This document shows positions 1 through 8,988 of a stretch of DNA of 64,000 nucleotides, in pieces (position 1 is the first letter of the stretch; the number at the start of each line of letters is the position of its first letter). Below the pieces are notes generated by a model, which had not been told where the DNA came from, ran no database searches, and saw only the letters and a program-made list of their open reading frames with translations. This DNA is from Actinomyces sp. oral taxon 414 (lineage in GTDB: Bacteria; Actinomycetota; Actinomycetes; Actinomycetales; Actinomycetaceae): positions 2,480,001 through 2,544,000 of the forward strand of contig NZ_CP012590.1 in the NCBI RefSeq assembly GCF_001278845.1. Reading direction: 5' to 3'. The translations under genes were made by a program, and so were the position numbers.

Positions 1-4
1 GCTC

Positions 5-40
5 CCCGTCGGCGTCCGCCCGCGGGCGGACGCCGACGGG
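5..40. terminator. Perfect 36-bp palindrome, probable terminator
   Basis: The two 18-base halves (5-22 and 23-40) are exact reverse complements. It lies about 40 bases beyond the stop of the leftward glycosyltransferase gene, so a transcription terminator is the simplest reading. There is no clear U-tract, so factor-independent activity is uncertain. It could equally serve a converging gene to the left of the window. Confidence 0.6.
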
Positions 41-81
41 CGCTCCCCCGGATAGGGACCCGCGCGGGCGCGATCGCGCGT

Positions 82-1206
82 TCAGGCGAGCGCGGCCTCG
101 TAGGCCTCGACGTGGGCGCGGGCGGAGGCGGCCCAGGTGAATTGTTCGCCCAGCGCCCGTTCCTGGGCGGCGGCGCCGAGGGCGGCGCGATGCTGCGGGT
201 GGGCGTCGAGCTCGACGAGGGCGCGGGCGATGGCCGAGGCGTCCAGACCGCAGTAGGCCACAGCGTCCCCGCCGACCTCGGGCAGGCTCGTCTCGCGCGT
301 GGTGAGCACCGCGGCCCCGCAGGCCATGGCCTCCAGGACGGGCAGCCCGAAGCCCTCGGCGATGGAGGGGTAGGCCAGGATCTCACAGCCGGACAGGAAG
401 CCGGGCAGGTCCTCCAGCGGCAGGTAGCCGGGGCGCAGGACGGTCATGCGGGCCGGAACCTCGGCCAGGGCGGGCTCGATCCCCTCGTCCCAGCCCTTGC
501 CGCCGGCCAGGACGAGGGCGGGGGCGTCGGGGTCGTCGTGGAAGGCCCGCACCCAGGCGCGAATGAGATTGGGCACGTTCTTGCGGGGCTCGAGCGTGCC
601 CAGGAAGCCGATGTAGCGGCGTCCTGCGAGTCCCAGCGAGGCGGCCACGCGCTCGCGCTCGGCGTCGTCGACGGGGTGGAAGACGCTCGTGTCCACCCCG
701 TGGTAGGCGATGTGGAAGCGGGCGGGGTCGCCGTCGACGAAGCGCAGGGTCTCGTCGCGGGTCGCCGCGGAGGGCACGACGAGGGCGTCGGCGCGCCGCA
801 CGGCCCGCCTGATCGCGGCGGTGAAGAACCTCCGCTTGAGGCGCGAGTGGGCGTCCGGGTGGGTGAAGAAGGTGGCGTCGTGGAGGGTGACGACGACGGG
901 CACGCGGTGCAGGGCGGGGAAGGTGTAGTGCGGGCTGTGCAGCAGGTCGGGGCGGATGCGGCCGATGAGGGCGGGCAGGCCGGTCTGCTCCCAGGCCATG
1001 CGGGCGCCGCGGTTCGTCAGCAGCCCGGGCACGGGGAAGAGGTGGGCCCGCGGCGCCTTGGCGCGGAAGTGGGCGGCGTCGCGCTCCTGGACGGCCAGGG
1101 CCAGGTTGACGCCCGCGTTAATGAGCTCGGGGACGAGGTCGTCGACGTAGCGGCCGACCCCTCCCAGGTCGGCGGGGATGGCGGTGGCATCGAGAAGGAC
1201 CTTCAT
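82..1206 (-). CDS. GT4-family glycosyltransferase (374 aa)
   Basis: Predicted cytoplasmic retaining glycosyltransferase acting on a lipid-linked polysaccharide intermediate. The N-terminal half starts MKVLLDATAIPADLGGVGRY, typical of the GT-B acceptor domain. The C-terminal half has GFLGTLEPRKNVPNLIRAW and the E-x7-E signature EGFGLPVLEAMACG of GT4 enzymes. The reading frame stays open far upstream, but the ATG at 1206 is preferred because the homologous region starts there and a TACCCT box sits 7 bases upstream, consistent with a leaderless start. It is divergent from a second GT4 gene 78 bases away. Donor and acceptor sugars cannot be read from sequence. Confidence 0.9.
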   Translation of the reverse strand: MKVLLDATAIPADLGGVGRYVDDLVPELINAGVNLALAVQERDAAHFRAKAPRAHLFPVPGLLTNRGARMAWEQTGLPALIGRIRPDLLHSPHYTFPALHRVPVVVTLHDATFFTHPDAHSRLKRRFFTAAIRRAVRRADALVVPSAATRDETLRFVDGDPARFHIAYHGVDTSVFHPVDDAERERVAASLGLAGRRYIGFLGTLEPRKNVPNLIRAWVRAFHDDPDAPALVLAGGKGWDEGIEPALAEVPARMTVLRPGYLPLEDLPGFLSGCEILAYPSIAEGFGLPVLEAMACGAAVLTTRETSLPEVGGDAVAYCGLDASAIARALVELDAHPQHRAALGAAAQERALGEQFTWAASARAHVEAYEAALA

Positions 1207-1213
1207 GGGGCCA

Positions 1214-1219
1214 AGGGTA
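1214..1219 (-). promoter_or_regulatory. -10 box TACCCT, leaderless start at 1206
   Basis: TACCCT on the minus strand, 7 bases before the ATG at 1206, with no Shine-Dalgarno in between. It fits the TANNNT plus 6-8 nt pattern repeated throughout the window. Confidence 0.55.
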
Positions 1220-1272
1220 CCGGTCGCGCGGCGGGATGGTCCTCCCGGAGCGGCGCCGCCGCGCCCGCCCCG

Positions 1273-1278
1273 TAGGCT
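1273..1278 (+). promoter_or_regulatory. -10 box TAGGCT, leaderless start at 1285
   Basis: TAGGCT followed by GGGCCC and then ATG, a 6-base spacing with no ribosome binding site. It suggests the mRNA starts at or next to the ATG. Confidence 0.6.
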
Positions 1279-1284
1279 GGGCCC

Positions 1285-2433
1285 ATGAAGCGCAGAACCG
1301 ACGCCGCCGCGCCCGCCCGGGGGCCGCGCGTGGCCATGGTGGTGGAGCAGCTGTGGCAGAGCGTGCCGGGCGGCTCGGGAACCTACGTCGTCGAGCTGGC
1401 CCGGGCCCTGCGGGCGCGCGGCGAGCGCCTGGCCGGGCTGGCGGCCCGGCACGCCTCCCCCTCCCCCGCCGAGCTGGGCCTGCCGGACATGCCCGTCCGC
1501 TTCGCTCACCTGCCCCGCCCCGCCCTGTACGAGTCCTGGAACCGGCTGGGCCTGCCGCGGGCGGAGTCGACGCTGCCGGGGGCGGAGGTCGTCCACGCGA
1601 CCACCTGGGCGATCCCGGGCACGCGCCTGCCACTGGTCGTCACGGTCCACGACGTCGCCTTCCTGCGCTCCCCCGAGCACTTCACCCGCCGCGGCAACGC
1701 CTACTTCGCCACCGCCCTGGAGCGCACCCGCAGGGAGGCCGACGCCATCGTCGTGCCCTCGACGGCCACCGCCGACGACTGCGTCGCAGCGGGCCTGGAC
1801 GCCGGGCGCATCCGCGTCATCCCCCACGGGGTGCGCGCCCGCCCCGTCACCGGCGCCGGGGTCGCCGACTTCCGCGCCGCCCACGGCCTGGAGCGCGAGT
1901 ACGTCCTGTGGACCGGCACGCGCGAGCCCCGCAAGAACCTGCCCGTCCTCCTGCGCGCCTTCGCCCTGCTGGCGAAGGACCGCCCGGACCTCGATCTCGT
2001 GCTGGTCGGCCCCGCCGGCTGGGGCGACGACGCGCAGGAGCGGTCCCTGGCCGCCGCCCTGCCCGGACGCGTCCACGTCCTGGGCCGGCTGTCCGACGAG
2101 GAGCTGGCCGCCGCCTACCGGGGCGCGCGCGTCTTCGTCTTCCCCTCCATCTGGGAGGGCTTCGGGCTGCCGGTCCTGGAGGCCATGGCCCACGGGGCGC
2201 CGGTGGTCACCAGCCGCGGCACGTGCATGGAGGAGGTGTGCGGGCCGGCCGGCCTCCTGGCGGACCCCTCCAGCCCCGAGGAGATCGCGGCGCAACTGGC
2301 CGTGGCCGCCGGGGACGCCCATGACGACCTGGCCGCCGCCGGGCCGGAGCGGGCGCGGGCCTTCACCTGGGAGGCCTGCGCCGCCGCCCACGCCGAGGTC
2401 TACGCCTCGCTGGCGGAGGGGGCCGCCCGGTGA
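1285..2433 (+). CDS. GT4-family glycosyltransferase (382 aa)
   Basis: A second GT-B glycosyltransferase, similar in plan to the divergent neighbour: PGGSGTYVVELARAL near the N-terminus, WTGTREPRKNLPVLLRAF in the linker, and the E-x7-E motif EGFGLPVLEAMAHG. It probably acts in the cytoplasm on an undecaprenyl or decaprenyl-linked glycan. The ATG has a leaderless promoter. Its TGA overlaps the GTG of the next GT2 gene by 4 bases, so the two are probably translationally coupled. The resemblance to the gene at 82-1206 suggests an old inverted duplication; this is inference. Confidence 0.9.
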   Translation: MKRRTDAAAPARGPRVAMVVEQLWQSVPGGSGTYVVELARALRARGERLAGLAARHASPSPAELGLPDMPVRFAHLPRPALYESWNRLGLPRAESTLPGAEVVHATTWAIPGTRLPLVVTVHDVAFLRSPEHFTRRGNAYFATALERTRREADAIVVPSTATADDCVAAGLDAGRIRVIPHGVRARPVTGAGVADFRAAHGLEREYVLWTGTREPRKNLPVLLRAFALLAKDRPDLDLVLVGPAGWGDDAQERSLAAALPGRVHVLGRLSDEELAAAYRGARVFVFPSIWEGFGLPVLEAMAHGAPVVTSRGTCMEEVCGPAGLLADPSSPEEIAAQLAVAAGDAHDDLAAAGPERARAFTWEACAAAHAEVYASLAEGAAR

Positions 2434-3452
2434 GCGGCGCCGGCCCCGGGGGCGGACCGGCCACCTCCTCCCGTCCGACGGCGCGGGTCGTCATCGTCAA
2501 CTGGCGCCGGCCGGACCTGACCATCCGGGCCTGCGAATCCATCCGCTCCCAGCTGCGGGACGGCGACCGGCTCGTCGTCGTGGACAACGCCTCGCAGGAC
2601 GGCTCCGCCGCCGCCCTGCGCGGGGCGGGGCTCGAGGTGGTCGAGACGGAGCAGAACCTGGGCTTCGGCGCGGGGGTCAATGCCGGCGCGGCGGGCCTGG
2701 ACGAGGACGTCCTGGTCCTGCTCAACAACGACGCCGTCGCCGCCCCCGGCTTCCTCGACGCCCTGACCGCCCCGCTGGGGGCCGGCCGGGACCCCTCCCT
2801 GGCGGCGACGACGGCCCTCATCCTCCTGGCGGGCCGCTGGCGCCCCGCCCGCGCCGGGGAGGCGTTCCTCACGGGTCTGGACGGGAGCCGGTGGTCCCGG
2901 GTGGGCGCCGACGCCGAAGCGCGCGGCGAGGGGGAGGTGCTCGTCAACTCCACCGGCAATCTCGTCGACTCCTCCGGCAACGGCTACGACCGCGACTGGC
3001 TGGTCCGGGCGGACCGGCTCGACTCCCCGGCCGAGGTCTTCGGCCTGTGCGGGGGCGCCTGCGCGATCCGCCGCGACGTGTGGGAGGAGCTGGGGGGCCT
3101 GCGCGAGGACCTGTTCATGTACTACGAGGACACGGACCTGTCCTGGCGGATCCGGGAGTCGGGGCGTCGGGTGGAGTTCGTGGCCGGCGCCGTCGCCCGC
3201 CACGAGCACGCCGCCTCCTCCGGGGCCGACTCCCCCATGTTCGTGCGCGTCAATACGCGCAACCGGATCCTCGTGGCGGCCGAGCACGCGCCGTGGCCGG
3301 TCCTCCTGCGGGCCCTGGCGCGCACGACGGCGCGGGCCGCCCGGCACGGCCTGCGCGGCCCGGTGATGCAGGGGCTGCGGCAGGGGGTCGCCGGGATTCG
3401 CCGTGCGCGCCGGGCCCGTACAATTGGAGCATCCGGGTCGCGTTCCCGTTAG
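2430..3452 (+). CDS. GT2-family glycosyltransferase, rhamnosyltransferase-like (340 aa)
   Basis: Inverting GT-A fold enzyme. VVIVNWRRPDLTIRACESI opens the domain at about residue 20. VVDNASQDGS (near 50) binds nucleotide, LLNNDAV supplies the DxD-type acidic motif, and a GG-x-ED-type late motif reads FMYYEDTDLSWRIRESGRRV. This arrangement is typical of WbbL/RfbF-like rhamnosyltransferases, but the sugar is not proven. It starts at a GTG that overlaps the upstream stop (GTGA). Its own stop TAG lies inside the -10 box of the next gene. Confidence 0.88.
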   Translation: MSGAGPGGGPATSSRPTARVVIVNWRRPDLTIRACESIRSQLRDGDRLVVVDNASQDGSAAALRGAGLEVVETEQNLGFGAGVNAGAAGLDEDVLVLLNNDAVAAPGFLDALTAPLGAGRDPSLAATTALILLAGRWRPARAGEAFLTGLDGSRWSRVGADAEARGEGEVLVNSTGNLVDSSGNGYDRDWLVRADRLDSPAEVFGLCGGACAIRRDVWEELGGLREDLFMYYEDTDLSWRIRESGRRVEFVAGAVARHEHAASSGADSPMFVRVNTRNRILVAAEHAPWPVLLRALARTTARAARHGLRGPVMQGLRQGVAGIRRARRARTIGASGSRSR

Positions 3453-3455
3453 AGT
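3450..3455 (+). promoter_or_regulatory. -10 box TAGAGT, leaderless start at 3462
   Basis: TAGAGT, then a 6-base gap, then ATG. The box contains the TAG stop of the upstream gene, so the downstream GT2 can be transcribed independently of the operon in front of it. Confidence 0.55.
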
Positions 3456-3461
3456 GATCGC

Positions 3462-4571
3462 ATGCCGATGACACTATCTGACTCCACGCACCAGTCACCC
3501 CGTGTCAGCGTCCTGATGAGGACCCGCAATCGCCCTGTTCTCCTCGCACGCGCCGTGGCCTCGGTCCACAATCAGACTTTCACCGATTACGAGCTCATCA
3601 TCGTCAATGACGCCGGTGAGCGCCGATCCGTCGAGCACGTGATCGCCTCGCTGCCGGACGCGGAACGACGCCGGACGAGGCTCATCCACAAAGAAGAGTC
3701 CACGGGCATGGAGGCTGCGACAAACACCGCATTCGCCGCCTCCCGGGGCGAGTTCATCGCCATTCTCGACGACGATGACACGTGGGACCCCGAGTTCCTC
3801 CAGACCACCGTCTCCCACCTCGACGCCCATCCCGAACAGGTCGCCGTCGCGACGCGGGCCGACGTCGTCGTGGAGTCCCTCGACGACGAGGGGCGGCCGA
3901 CGGAGCTCGAGCGCCAACCCTTCGCGTCCCAGTGGTCCTCGTGGAACCTGGTCGATATCCTGGCGAAGAACTACATCCCGATCAACTCCGAGCTGGTGCG
4001 CGCCGACGCCGCACGCCGAGCGGGGGGATGGGATGAGTCGCTTCAGACCCAGGGGGACTGGGACTTCAGCCTCAGGCTCCTCTCCCTCGGCCCCTCGGGA
4101 TTCATCTCCGGGGAGCCGCTGGCCCACTGGCATCATCGGCGGTCGGCGACCGGGGATGCGGGGAACTCGATCTTCGTGGCGGCGCAGAACCATCTCGCGG
4201 ACAATATGTCCGTACGGGACCGGTATCTCCGGGAGACGGTGTCCCGCGCCGACGGCTCGCCGGATCTGGGACTCGCCCTCCAGGTGGCCTCGTACTATCA
4301 GCGCCTGCTCGACGAGTCGCGCCGCGAAGCCGATTCCCTGCACGAGGCGCTCGCGCTCATTAGCGCGCACCTGGAGAATCGGATCGACACCCTCGAGGAG
4401 GCGACGAACCGCTCGGCGGAGGAGTCCCGCACGTCGCTGGAGGGCGTTCACACCCGCCTGACCGATCTGGGCGGTACGATCGCCGCCCTCAACGACACGG
4501 TCGCGTCCCTGGCGCCCCGCTCCATCTTCAAGCGCGCGTTCCAATCGCTGCCCCACCCCTGGCGGAGATGA
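3462..4571 (+). CDS. GT2-family glycosyltransferase with C-terminal coiled coil (369 aa)
   Basis: The GT-A domain occupies roughly residues 12-260: VSVLMRTRNRPVLLARAVASV at the start, YELIIVNDAG, and a metal-binding ILDDDDTWDPEF run at about 101-112. QGDWDFSLRLL lies in the acceptor region. The last ~90 residues are charged and heptad-like (HLENRIDTLEEATNRSAEES), consistent with a coiled coil for oligomerisation or docking onto a membrane complex. No membrane segment is seen. It ends 69 bases before the convergent Wzt gene, with a strong hairpin between. Confidence 0.87.
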   Translation: MPMTLSDSTHQSPRVSVLMRTRNRPVLLARAVASVHNQTFTDYELIIVNDAGERRSVEHVIASLPDAERRRTRLIHKEESTGMEAATNTAFAASRGEFIAILDDDDTWDPEFLQTTVSHLDAHPEQVAVATRADVVVESLDDEGRPTELERQPFASQWSSWNLVDILAKNYIPINSELVRADAARRAGGWDESLQTQGDWDFSLRLLSLGPSGFISGEPLAHWHHRRSATGDAGNSIFVAAQNHLADNMSVRDRYLRETVSRADGSPDLGLALQVASYYQRLLDESRREADSLHEALALISAHLENRIDTLEEATNRSAEESRTSLEGVHTRLTDLGGTIAALNDTVASLAPRSIFKRAFQSLPHPWRR

Positions 4572-4608
4572 CCGCAGGCCGCGGGCGGCCCCGGACGGAC
4601 CCTCTTCT

Positions 4609-4637
4609 CCGGGCCGGGACGCGGCGCCCCGGCCCGG
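4609..4637. terminator. GC-rich hairpin between convergent genes
   Basis: A 10-bp perfect stem (4609-4618 with 4628-4637) and a 9-base loop, placed between the convergent GT2 (ends 4571) and Wzt (ends 4641). It is probably a bidirectional terminator; there is no U-tract. Confidence 0.55.
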
Positions 4638-4640
4638 GGG

Positions 4641-5891
4641 TCAATCGGCCTCGACGGGCGGCGCCTGCCTCGTGGGCACCTCGATCATGGGCATGGCGGG
4701 TGTGATCTGAGTGAATTGTGCGCCCAGCGCGACGACTCCCCCCGATTCCATGAGAGGGCTCGTAATGATCTCGAAGGACGTGGCCTTCTGCAGGGCGTCG
4801 ATGACGGTCGTCAGGTGCGGCGGCTGGATCGAGGCCGACAGGAGGTAGTGGTTCGGTCGGAGCATCATCCTCGGGATGAGGACGTCGACGTAGCCGTCCC
4901 CCTTCGGCAGGATCTGCGGGACGAACCCCGCGTCCAGGCCGTGGATGCCCCAGGCGAAGAGTCCGTCGCGGGTCTCGATCGAAGTCCCGAACACCGCGCC
5001 CTTGACCGGCTCATCGGCGTGGTAGTGCATGCGGATGGTCACCTGGTCGCCCACGCGCACCAGTCGGGCGGGCTCCCCCGCCTCGTCGAGCAGTTCGATC
5101 CGCTCGATCCGCGCCTCTCCGCTGCCGAAACGCCGCCCCCCGGTCTCGACCTTCTGGGCGTCGTGCGCCACGACCGAGTACCGGTCGATAATCTCCGCGG
5201 CCTTCCCGACGCCCTGCAGCCGTCCGTGGTCGAGCCAGGCGGCCTCGTCGCAGAAGGTGCGCATCTGCTCCAGGCCGTGGGAGACGACGACGACGGTGCG
5301 ACCCGCCTCGCGGAACTCGGCGAACTTGGCCATGCAGCGCTCCTGGAACTCCACGTCCCCGACGGCGAGGACCTCGTCGACGAGGAGGATCTCGGGCTCA
5401 ATGTGAATGGACACGGAGAAGCCCAGGCGCACGTACATGCCGGAGGAGTAGTTCTTGACCGGCTGGTCGATGAAGTCGCCCACCCCGGAGAAGTCGACGA
5501 TGTCATCGAACTTGGCGTCGATCTCCTTGCGGGGCATGCCGAGAATAGCGCCGTTGAGGTAGATGTTCTCGCGCCCGGACAGTTCGGGGTGGAAACCGGA
5601 GCCCACCTCCAGCATCGCCGCCATCCGCCCCCGGGAGGTGATCGAGCCCTTGTCGGGGGCGAGGATCTTGGCGATGCACTTGAGCAGCGTCGACTTGCCC
5701 GACCCATTATGACCGAGGAGCCCGAAGGTCGCGCCCTCGGGTATCTCGAAATCGATGTCCCTGAGCGCCCAGAAATCCTCGTGGACGCCTCGACTGCGCT
5801 GGAGGAAGGTGCCCTTGAGGGATTGATTCCGGTTCTTGTAGATCCGGAACCGCTTGGAGACGTTCGAAACGGTTACCGCGGGTGCCGGCAC
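4641..5891 (-). CDS. wzt: Polysaccharide ABC transporter ATP-binding protein with Wzt C-terminal domain (416 aa)
   Basis: ATPase subunit of a polysaccharide or teichoic-acid exporter. The nucleotide-binding domain covers about residues 1-245: Walker A GLLGHNGSGKST, signature YSSGM, Walker B ILLVDEVLAVGD and switch VVVVSHG. The last ~170 residues match the Wzt C-terminal beta-sandwich which, in E. coli O8/O9a, binds the capped end of the glycan; this implies a polymer with a recognised terminus. The GTG at 5891 is chosen because a GAGGAG lies 11 bases upstream inside the end of the permease gene, 5 bases after whose stop it begins. The open frame further upstream lies inside the permease and is not credible. 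Confidence 0.92.
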   Translation of the reverse strand: MPAPAVTVSNVSKRFRIYKNRNQSLKGTFLQRSRGVHEDFWALRDIDFEIPEGATFGLLGHNGSGKSTLLKCIAKILAPDKGSITSRGRMAAMLEVGSGFHPELSGRENIYLNGAILGMPRKEIDAKFDDIVDFSGVGDFIDQPVKNYSSGMYVRLGFSVSIHIEPEILLVDEVLAVGDVEFQERCMAKFAEFREAGRTVVVVSHGLEQMRTFCDEAAWLDHGRLQGVGKAAEIIDRYSVVAHDAQKVETGGRRFGSGEARIERIELLDEAGEPARLVRVGDQVTIRMHYHADEPVKGAVFGTSIETRDGLFAWGIHGLDAGFVPQILPKGDGYVDVLIPRMMLRPNHYLLSASIQPPHLTTVIDALQKATSFEIITSPLMESGGVVALGAQFTQITPAMPMIEVPTRQAPPVEAD

Positions 5892-5896
5892 GGCGA

Positions 5897-6769
5897 TCAG
5901 AGCTCCTCGACGATACGGGCGGAGTGCCGCTGGAAGAAAATCATGCCGACTGCGAACATGATGAATCCCCACAGCGCGCAGGCCGACATGACGGGAAGGG
6001 AGGGGAAGGCGAAGTCGTAGAGGCAGGCGCGATAGGCCTCGAGGAATATCTCCGCGGGGTTGAGACGGAATATGGTCGTGATCGGAATGGGGTGACCGTT
6101 GATCTGCCACCCCATATCGAACAGTCGGTTCTGGACGTCGTCCAGCATGGACAGGGAGAAGACGACCCCGGAAGCGTACATCCACACCTGATTGAATATC
6201 TGCCACAGGTGCGCGATGTCACGGAAATATACTGTCGCAATCGACAGGATGAGGGCCAGTCCGGCGGAGAACATGGCCGCCAGGACGGTGACCAGAATGA
6301 GTGAGGGAATCATGAGGAGAACGCCGAGGCCGCCCATGGCCATCGCAATGATGATCAGGACAAAGAGCTCGAAGGAGAAGTCCACGGCGAGCGCGAGCAC
6401 AGCCGAGTACACGAGCACCTGCCGGGGGAAGTAGACCTTCGTCAGCAGCCCCGAGTTGGATACGAGGGCGTTCATTCCGCTCAGGATCCCGCCGGATAAG
6501 AAGTTCCAGCACAGAACTCCGATACCGATCCACAGGGCGAAGGAGTCGATCCCGGAATTCCGCCCCGGCGCCACCCCCCCGCGGAATACGACTCCGAAGA
6601 TGAGGGCGAACACCGTGACCGTCGCCAGCGGGTTGATGAGCGACCACAGCCTCCCCAGCGCCGTCCCCTTGAACTCGGAGAAGACCGACCGCTGCGTCAG
6701 TCGCAGAGTGAGATCCAGGACGCGTCTCCAATCATCCCCGGAAGTCCGGGCCAAGCGATTCGTCGTCAT
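5897..6769 (-). CDS. wzm: Polysaccharide ABC transporter permease (290 aa)
   Basis: ABC-2 type membrane subunit that pairs with the downstream ATPase to move a lipid-linked glycan across the membrane. The short cytoplasmic N-terminus carries the usual amphipathic segment (RSVFSEFKGTALGRLWSLINP), followed by about six membrane segments (for example VFALIFGVVF and LFVLIIIAMAMGGLGVLLMI). The size is typical of Wzm/RgpC/TagG. The start ATG at 6769 has a strong AGGAGGT site and overlaps the stop of the upstream epimerase gene by 4 bases (ATGA), so epimerase, permease and ATPase form one operon. Confidence 0.93.
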   Translation of the reverse strand: MTTNRLARTSGDDWRRVLDLTLRLTQRSVFSEFKGTALGRLWSLINPLATVTVFALIFGVVFRGGVAPGRNSGIDSFALWIGIGVLCWNFLSGGILSGMNALVSNSGLLTKVYFPRQVLVYSAVLALAVDFSFELFVLIIIAMAMGGLGVLLMIPSLILVTVLAAMFSAGLALILSIATVYFRDIAHLWQIFNQVWMYASGVVFSLSMLDDVQNRLFDMGWQINGHPIPITTIFRLNPAEIFLEAYRACLYDFAFPSLPVMSACALWGFIMFAVGMIFFQRHSARIVEEL

Positions 6770-7824
6770 GCTACCTCCTGAGAGTCGATCCACGCGCAGA
6801 GCCTGGTGATTCCTTCGGCGACGGGCACTTCCGGCTCCCAGTCGAGCCGTGAGCGCGCTTCGCAAGTGTCCGCCCAGGCGGAGCGAACGTCGCCATCGCG
6901 GAACTGCCCGGTAACGTGGGGCTCGGGGGCGCCGTACCGGGCGGCGATGATCCGAGCGACCTGCAGCATCGTCGTCCGTTCGCCGAGGCCGATGTCATAG
7001 GGCTCGATCTGCGCCTCGGAAATCAGGACGCCGGCCACGACCGCGGATGCGACGTCGTCTATGAAGACGAAGTCCCGGATTATCTCGCCGTCCTCGTAGA
7101 CGGGAATGGACTCCCCCGCCCCGGCCAGGCGCACGAACAGGGAGATAATGCCGGTATAGGGGTTGATGAGGGACTGGCCGGGTCCGTAGACGTTCTGGAG
7201 CCGGAAGAGGACCGGGGTCACCCCGAAGGAGCCGCACCAGGAGGCCACGAGGTTCTCCTGACAGAGCTTGGTCGAGGCGTAGACGTTCGCCGGGGCCGGC
7301 CGGACCCGCCCGGACTGCTGGGCGACCGGGACGAGTCCGGGGAAATCCCATTGACCGGCCTCGAGCATAGCGTGGGTGCGCTGCCCCGGGTAGTGGGTGG
7401 AGCCGTCGGCCGCCTTCCACATGCCCTCGCCGTAGGTGGCGCGCGAAGAGGTCAGGACGATCTTCTCGGGCAGGGCGTCGTGACGGACGAGGGCGTCGAG
7501 CATGCGCGTAGTGCCCACGACGTTGACCAGGGCGTGCCGGGAGGCCTCGGTGAGGGACTGTCCGGTGCCGGTCTCGGCGGCGAGGTGGAGGATGACGTCG
7601 GGACGGGCGTCATCGAGGAGCGCGTCCCAGTCGTCCTCGCGGGTGACGTCCCCGACGCGCAGCTCGACTCGGGGGTCGAGGGCGGCGGGGCGCCGCCGCT
7701 CCGCATGGATCTGCGGATGCAGGTTGTCCAGGGCGATGACACGGTCGAAAGCGTCGGCCAGGTCTGCGGAGACGGCGCAGCCGATGAAGCCTGCGCCACC
7801 GGTGACGAGGCAGGTGCGGGTCAT
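6766..7824 (-). CDS. NAD-dependent nucleotide-sugar epimerase/dehydratase, extended SDR (352 aa)
   Basis: Rossmann-fold SDR: the N-terminal [18 protein letters not shown] binds NAD, and NVYASTKLCQENL carries the catalytic Tyr-x3-Lys. The presence of a C-terminal sugar-binding half and the genome context point to synthesis of a nucleotide sugar for the nearby glycan. The substrate cannot be assigned; GDP- or UDP-hexose 4-epimerase or dehydratase are possibilities. The ATG at 7824 is preferred over an in-frame ATG 45 bases upstream because GGAAGGAACG precedes it. It overlaps the permease start. Confidence 0.85.
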   Translation of the reverse strand: MTRTCLVTGGAGFIGCAVSADLADAFDRVIALDNLHPQIHAERRRPAALDPRVELRVGDVTREDDWDALLDDARPDVILHLAAETGTGQSLTEASRHALVNVVGTTRMLDALVRHDALPEKIVLTSSRATYGEGMWKAADGSTHYPGQRTHAMLEAGQWDFPGLVPVAQQSGRVRPAPANVYASTKLCQENLVASWCGSFGVTPVLFRLQNVYGPGQSLINPYTGIISLFVRLAGAGESIPVYEDGEIIRDFVFIDDVASAVVAGVLISEAQIEPYDIGLGERTTMLQVARIIAARYGAPEPHVTGQFRDGDVRSAWADTCEARSRLDWEPEVPVAEGITRLCAWIDSQEVA

Positions 7825-7896
7825 CGTTCCTTCCTTCTTCCGATACTCTGTGTCACGAACCGCGTTCACGATTCGGACTCATATTACAACTCGGAC

Positions 7897-8988
7897 TCAG
7901 CGTCCGGCATCCACCGCCTGTGGCTTCCACCACTCGCCCTTGAATGAGCGCCCGAAGTACGCGGTCACGGTCGCCGTCACCCGTTCCAAAGCCACGGCGA
8001 GGGCGAAGGTGATGAGGCATACCGAGGCCAGCATGACCCATCGCTGGACGGGCGGAAAACCCGTCGTATTGATCTTGGCATACATCTCCATAATGACGAC
8101 GTGATGCACCAGGAATATCGGGTACGAATATTTCGCGATCAGGGAGACGAGCACCCTAACGGGGCCGATCGCCACAACCCGCCCGAGAACGACCAGGATG
8201 AGGAAAGAACTGATGCCGACGGCGGTGGTCGCCAGGTCCTCGGGTATCTGCACGGGGAGCAGCGCCGAAACGGCGAGTACGACGGCGGCCGGGACGACGA
8301 CGGCCGGGGGGACCCGCCTGACGTAGCTGACGAAGTACATGCCGAAGGCGAGCTCGGGGAGCCTGATGGGCAGCAGGATGGACGTCGGGAACCCGGGGTC
8401 CGGGGGCACGCCCAGAAGGGCGGCCCCGTAGATCAGGAGCAGAACGGCAGCGGTCGGGACGGGGAAGTTCTCGACGGCCCACAGCAGCACGGGGAAAATG
8501 ATGTAGAACATGACGATGAATCCCAGGAACCACTCGCCCAGAATGTAAGCGGTGGGAATGTGGAAGTTCGCCAGGTAGCCGTCCATGCCCAGGACGGTGA
8601 ATATCAGGTTCCTCAGGGGCGCCTTGATCGGCGGGAACCCCTGGTTGACGCTGAAGTAGTAGACGACGGCGCAGAACCAGGCGATCCAGAACATCGGGTA
8701 GATCCCCTTGAAGCGCTTCCAGTAGAACCGCTTGAGATCCAGGCCGCCGGCACCGCCGTAGGTGTAGGTGAGGGCCGATCCGGAGATGATGAGGAACAGG
8801 GAGACTCCGAGTCCGCCGACGTAGATGCCGAAGGGCTGGTTCGTCAAAAGGTAGCCGCCGCCCGCGAGGTAGGGGTTATTGAAGTGCGTGAGAACGATTA
8901 TGAGGGTCGCCAGCGCCCGCACCAGATCCAGGTAGAACAGGCGGGGCCGCCTGGGCCGCACGGGATCCGCGGTGCTCCTCTGGCTCAT
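7897..8988 (-). CDS. Acyltransferase-3 family membrane protein (363 aa)
   Basis: Integral membrane O-acyltransferase that probably adds acetyl (or another acyl) groups to the polysaccharide. The family hallmarks are in the first membrane segment: FYLDLVRALATLIIVLTHF, with the conserved Arg and His. About ten hydrophobic segments follow, including SLFLIISGSALTYTYG. It overlaps the stop of the upstream RgpF-family gene by 4 bases (ATGA) and so belongs to the same transcript. The 72 bases between it and the epimerase hold no gene. Confidence 0.9.
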   Translation of the reverse strand: MSQRSTADPVRPRRPRLFYLDLVRALATLIIVLTHFNNPYLAGGGYLLTNQPFGIYVGGLGVSLFLIISGSALTYTYGGAGGLDLKRFYWKRFKGIYPMFWIAWFCAVVYYFSVNQGFPPIKAPLRNLIFTVLGMDGYLANFHIPTAYILGEWFLGFIVMFYIIFPVLLWAVENFPVPTAAVLLLIYGAALLGVPPDPGFPTSILLPIRLPELAFGMYFVSYVRRVPPAVVVPAAVVLAVSALLPVQIPEDLATTAVGISSFLILVVLGRVVAIGPVRVLVSLIAKYSYPIFLVHHVVIMEMYAKINTTGFPPVQRWVMLASVCLITFALAVALERVTATVTAYFGRSFKGEWWKPQAVDAGR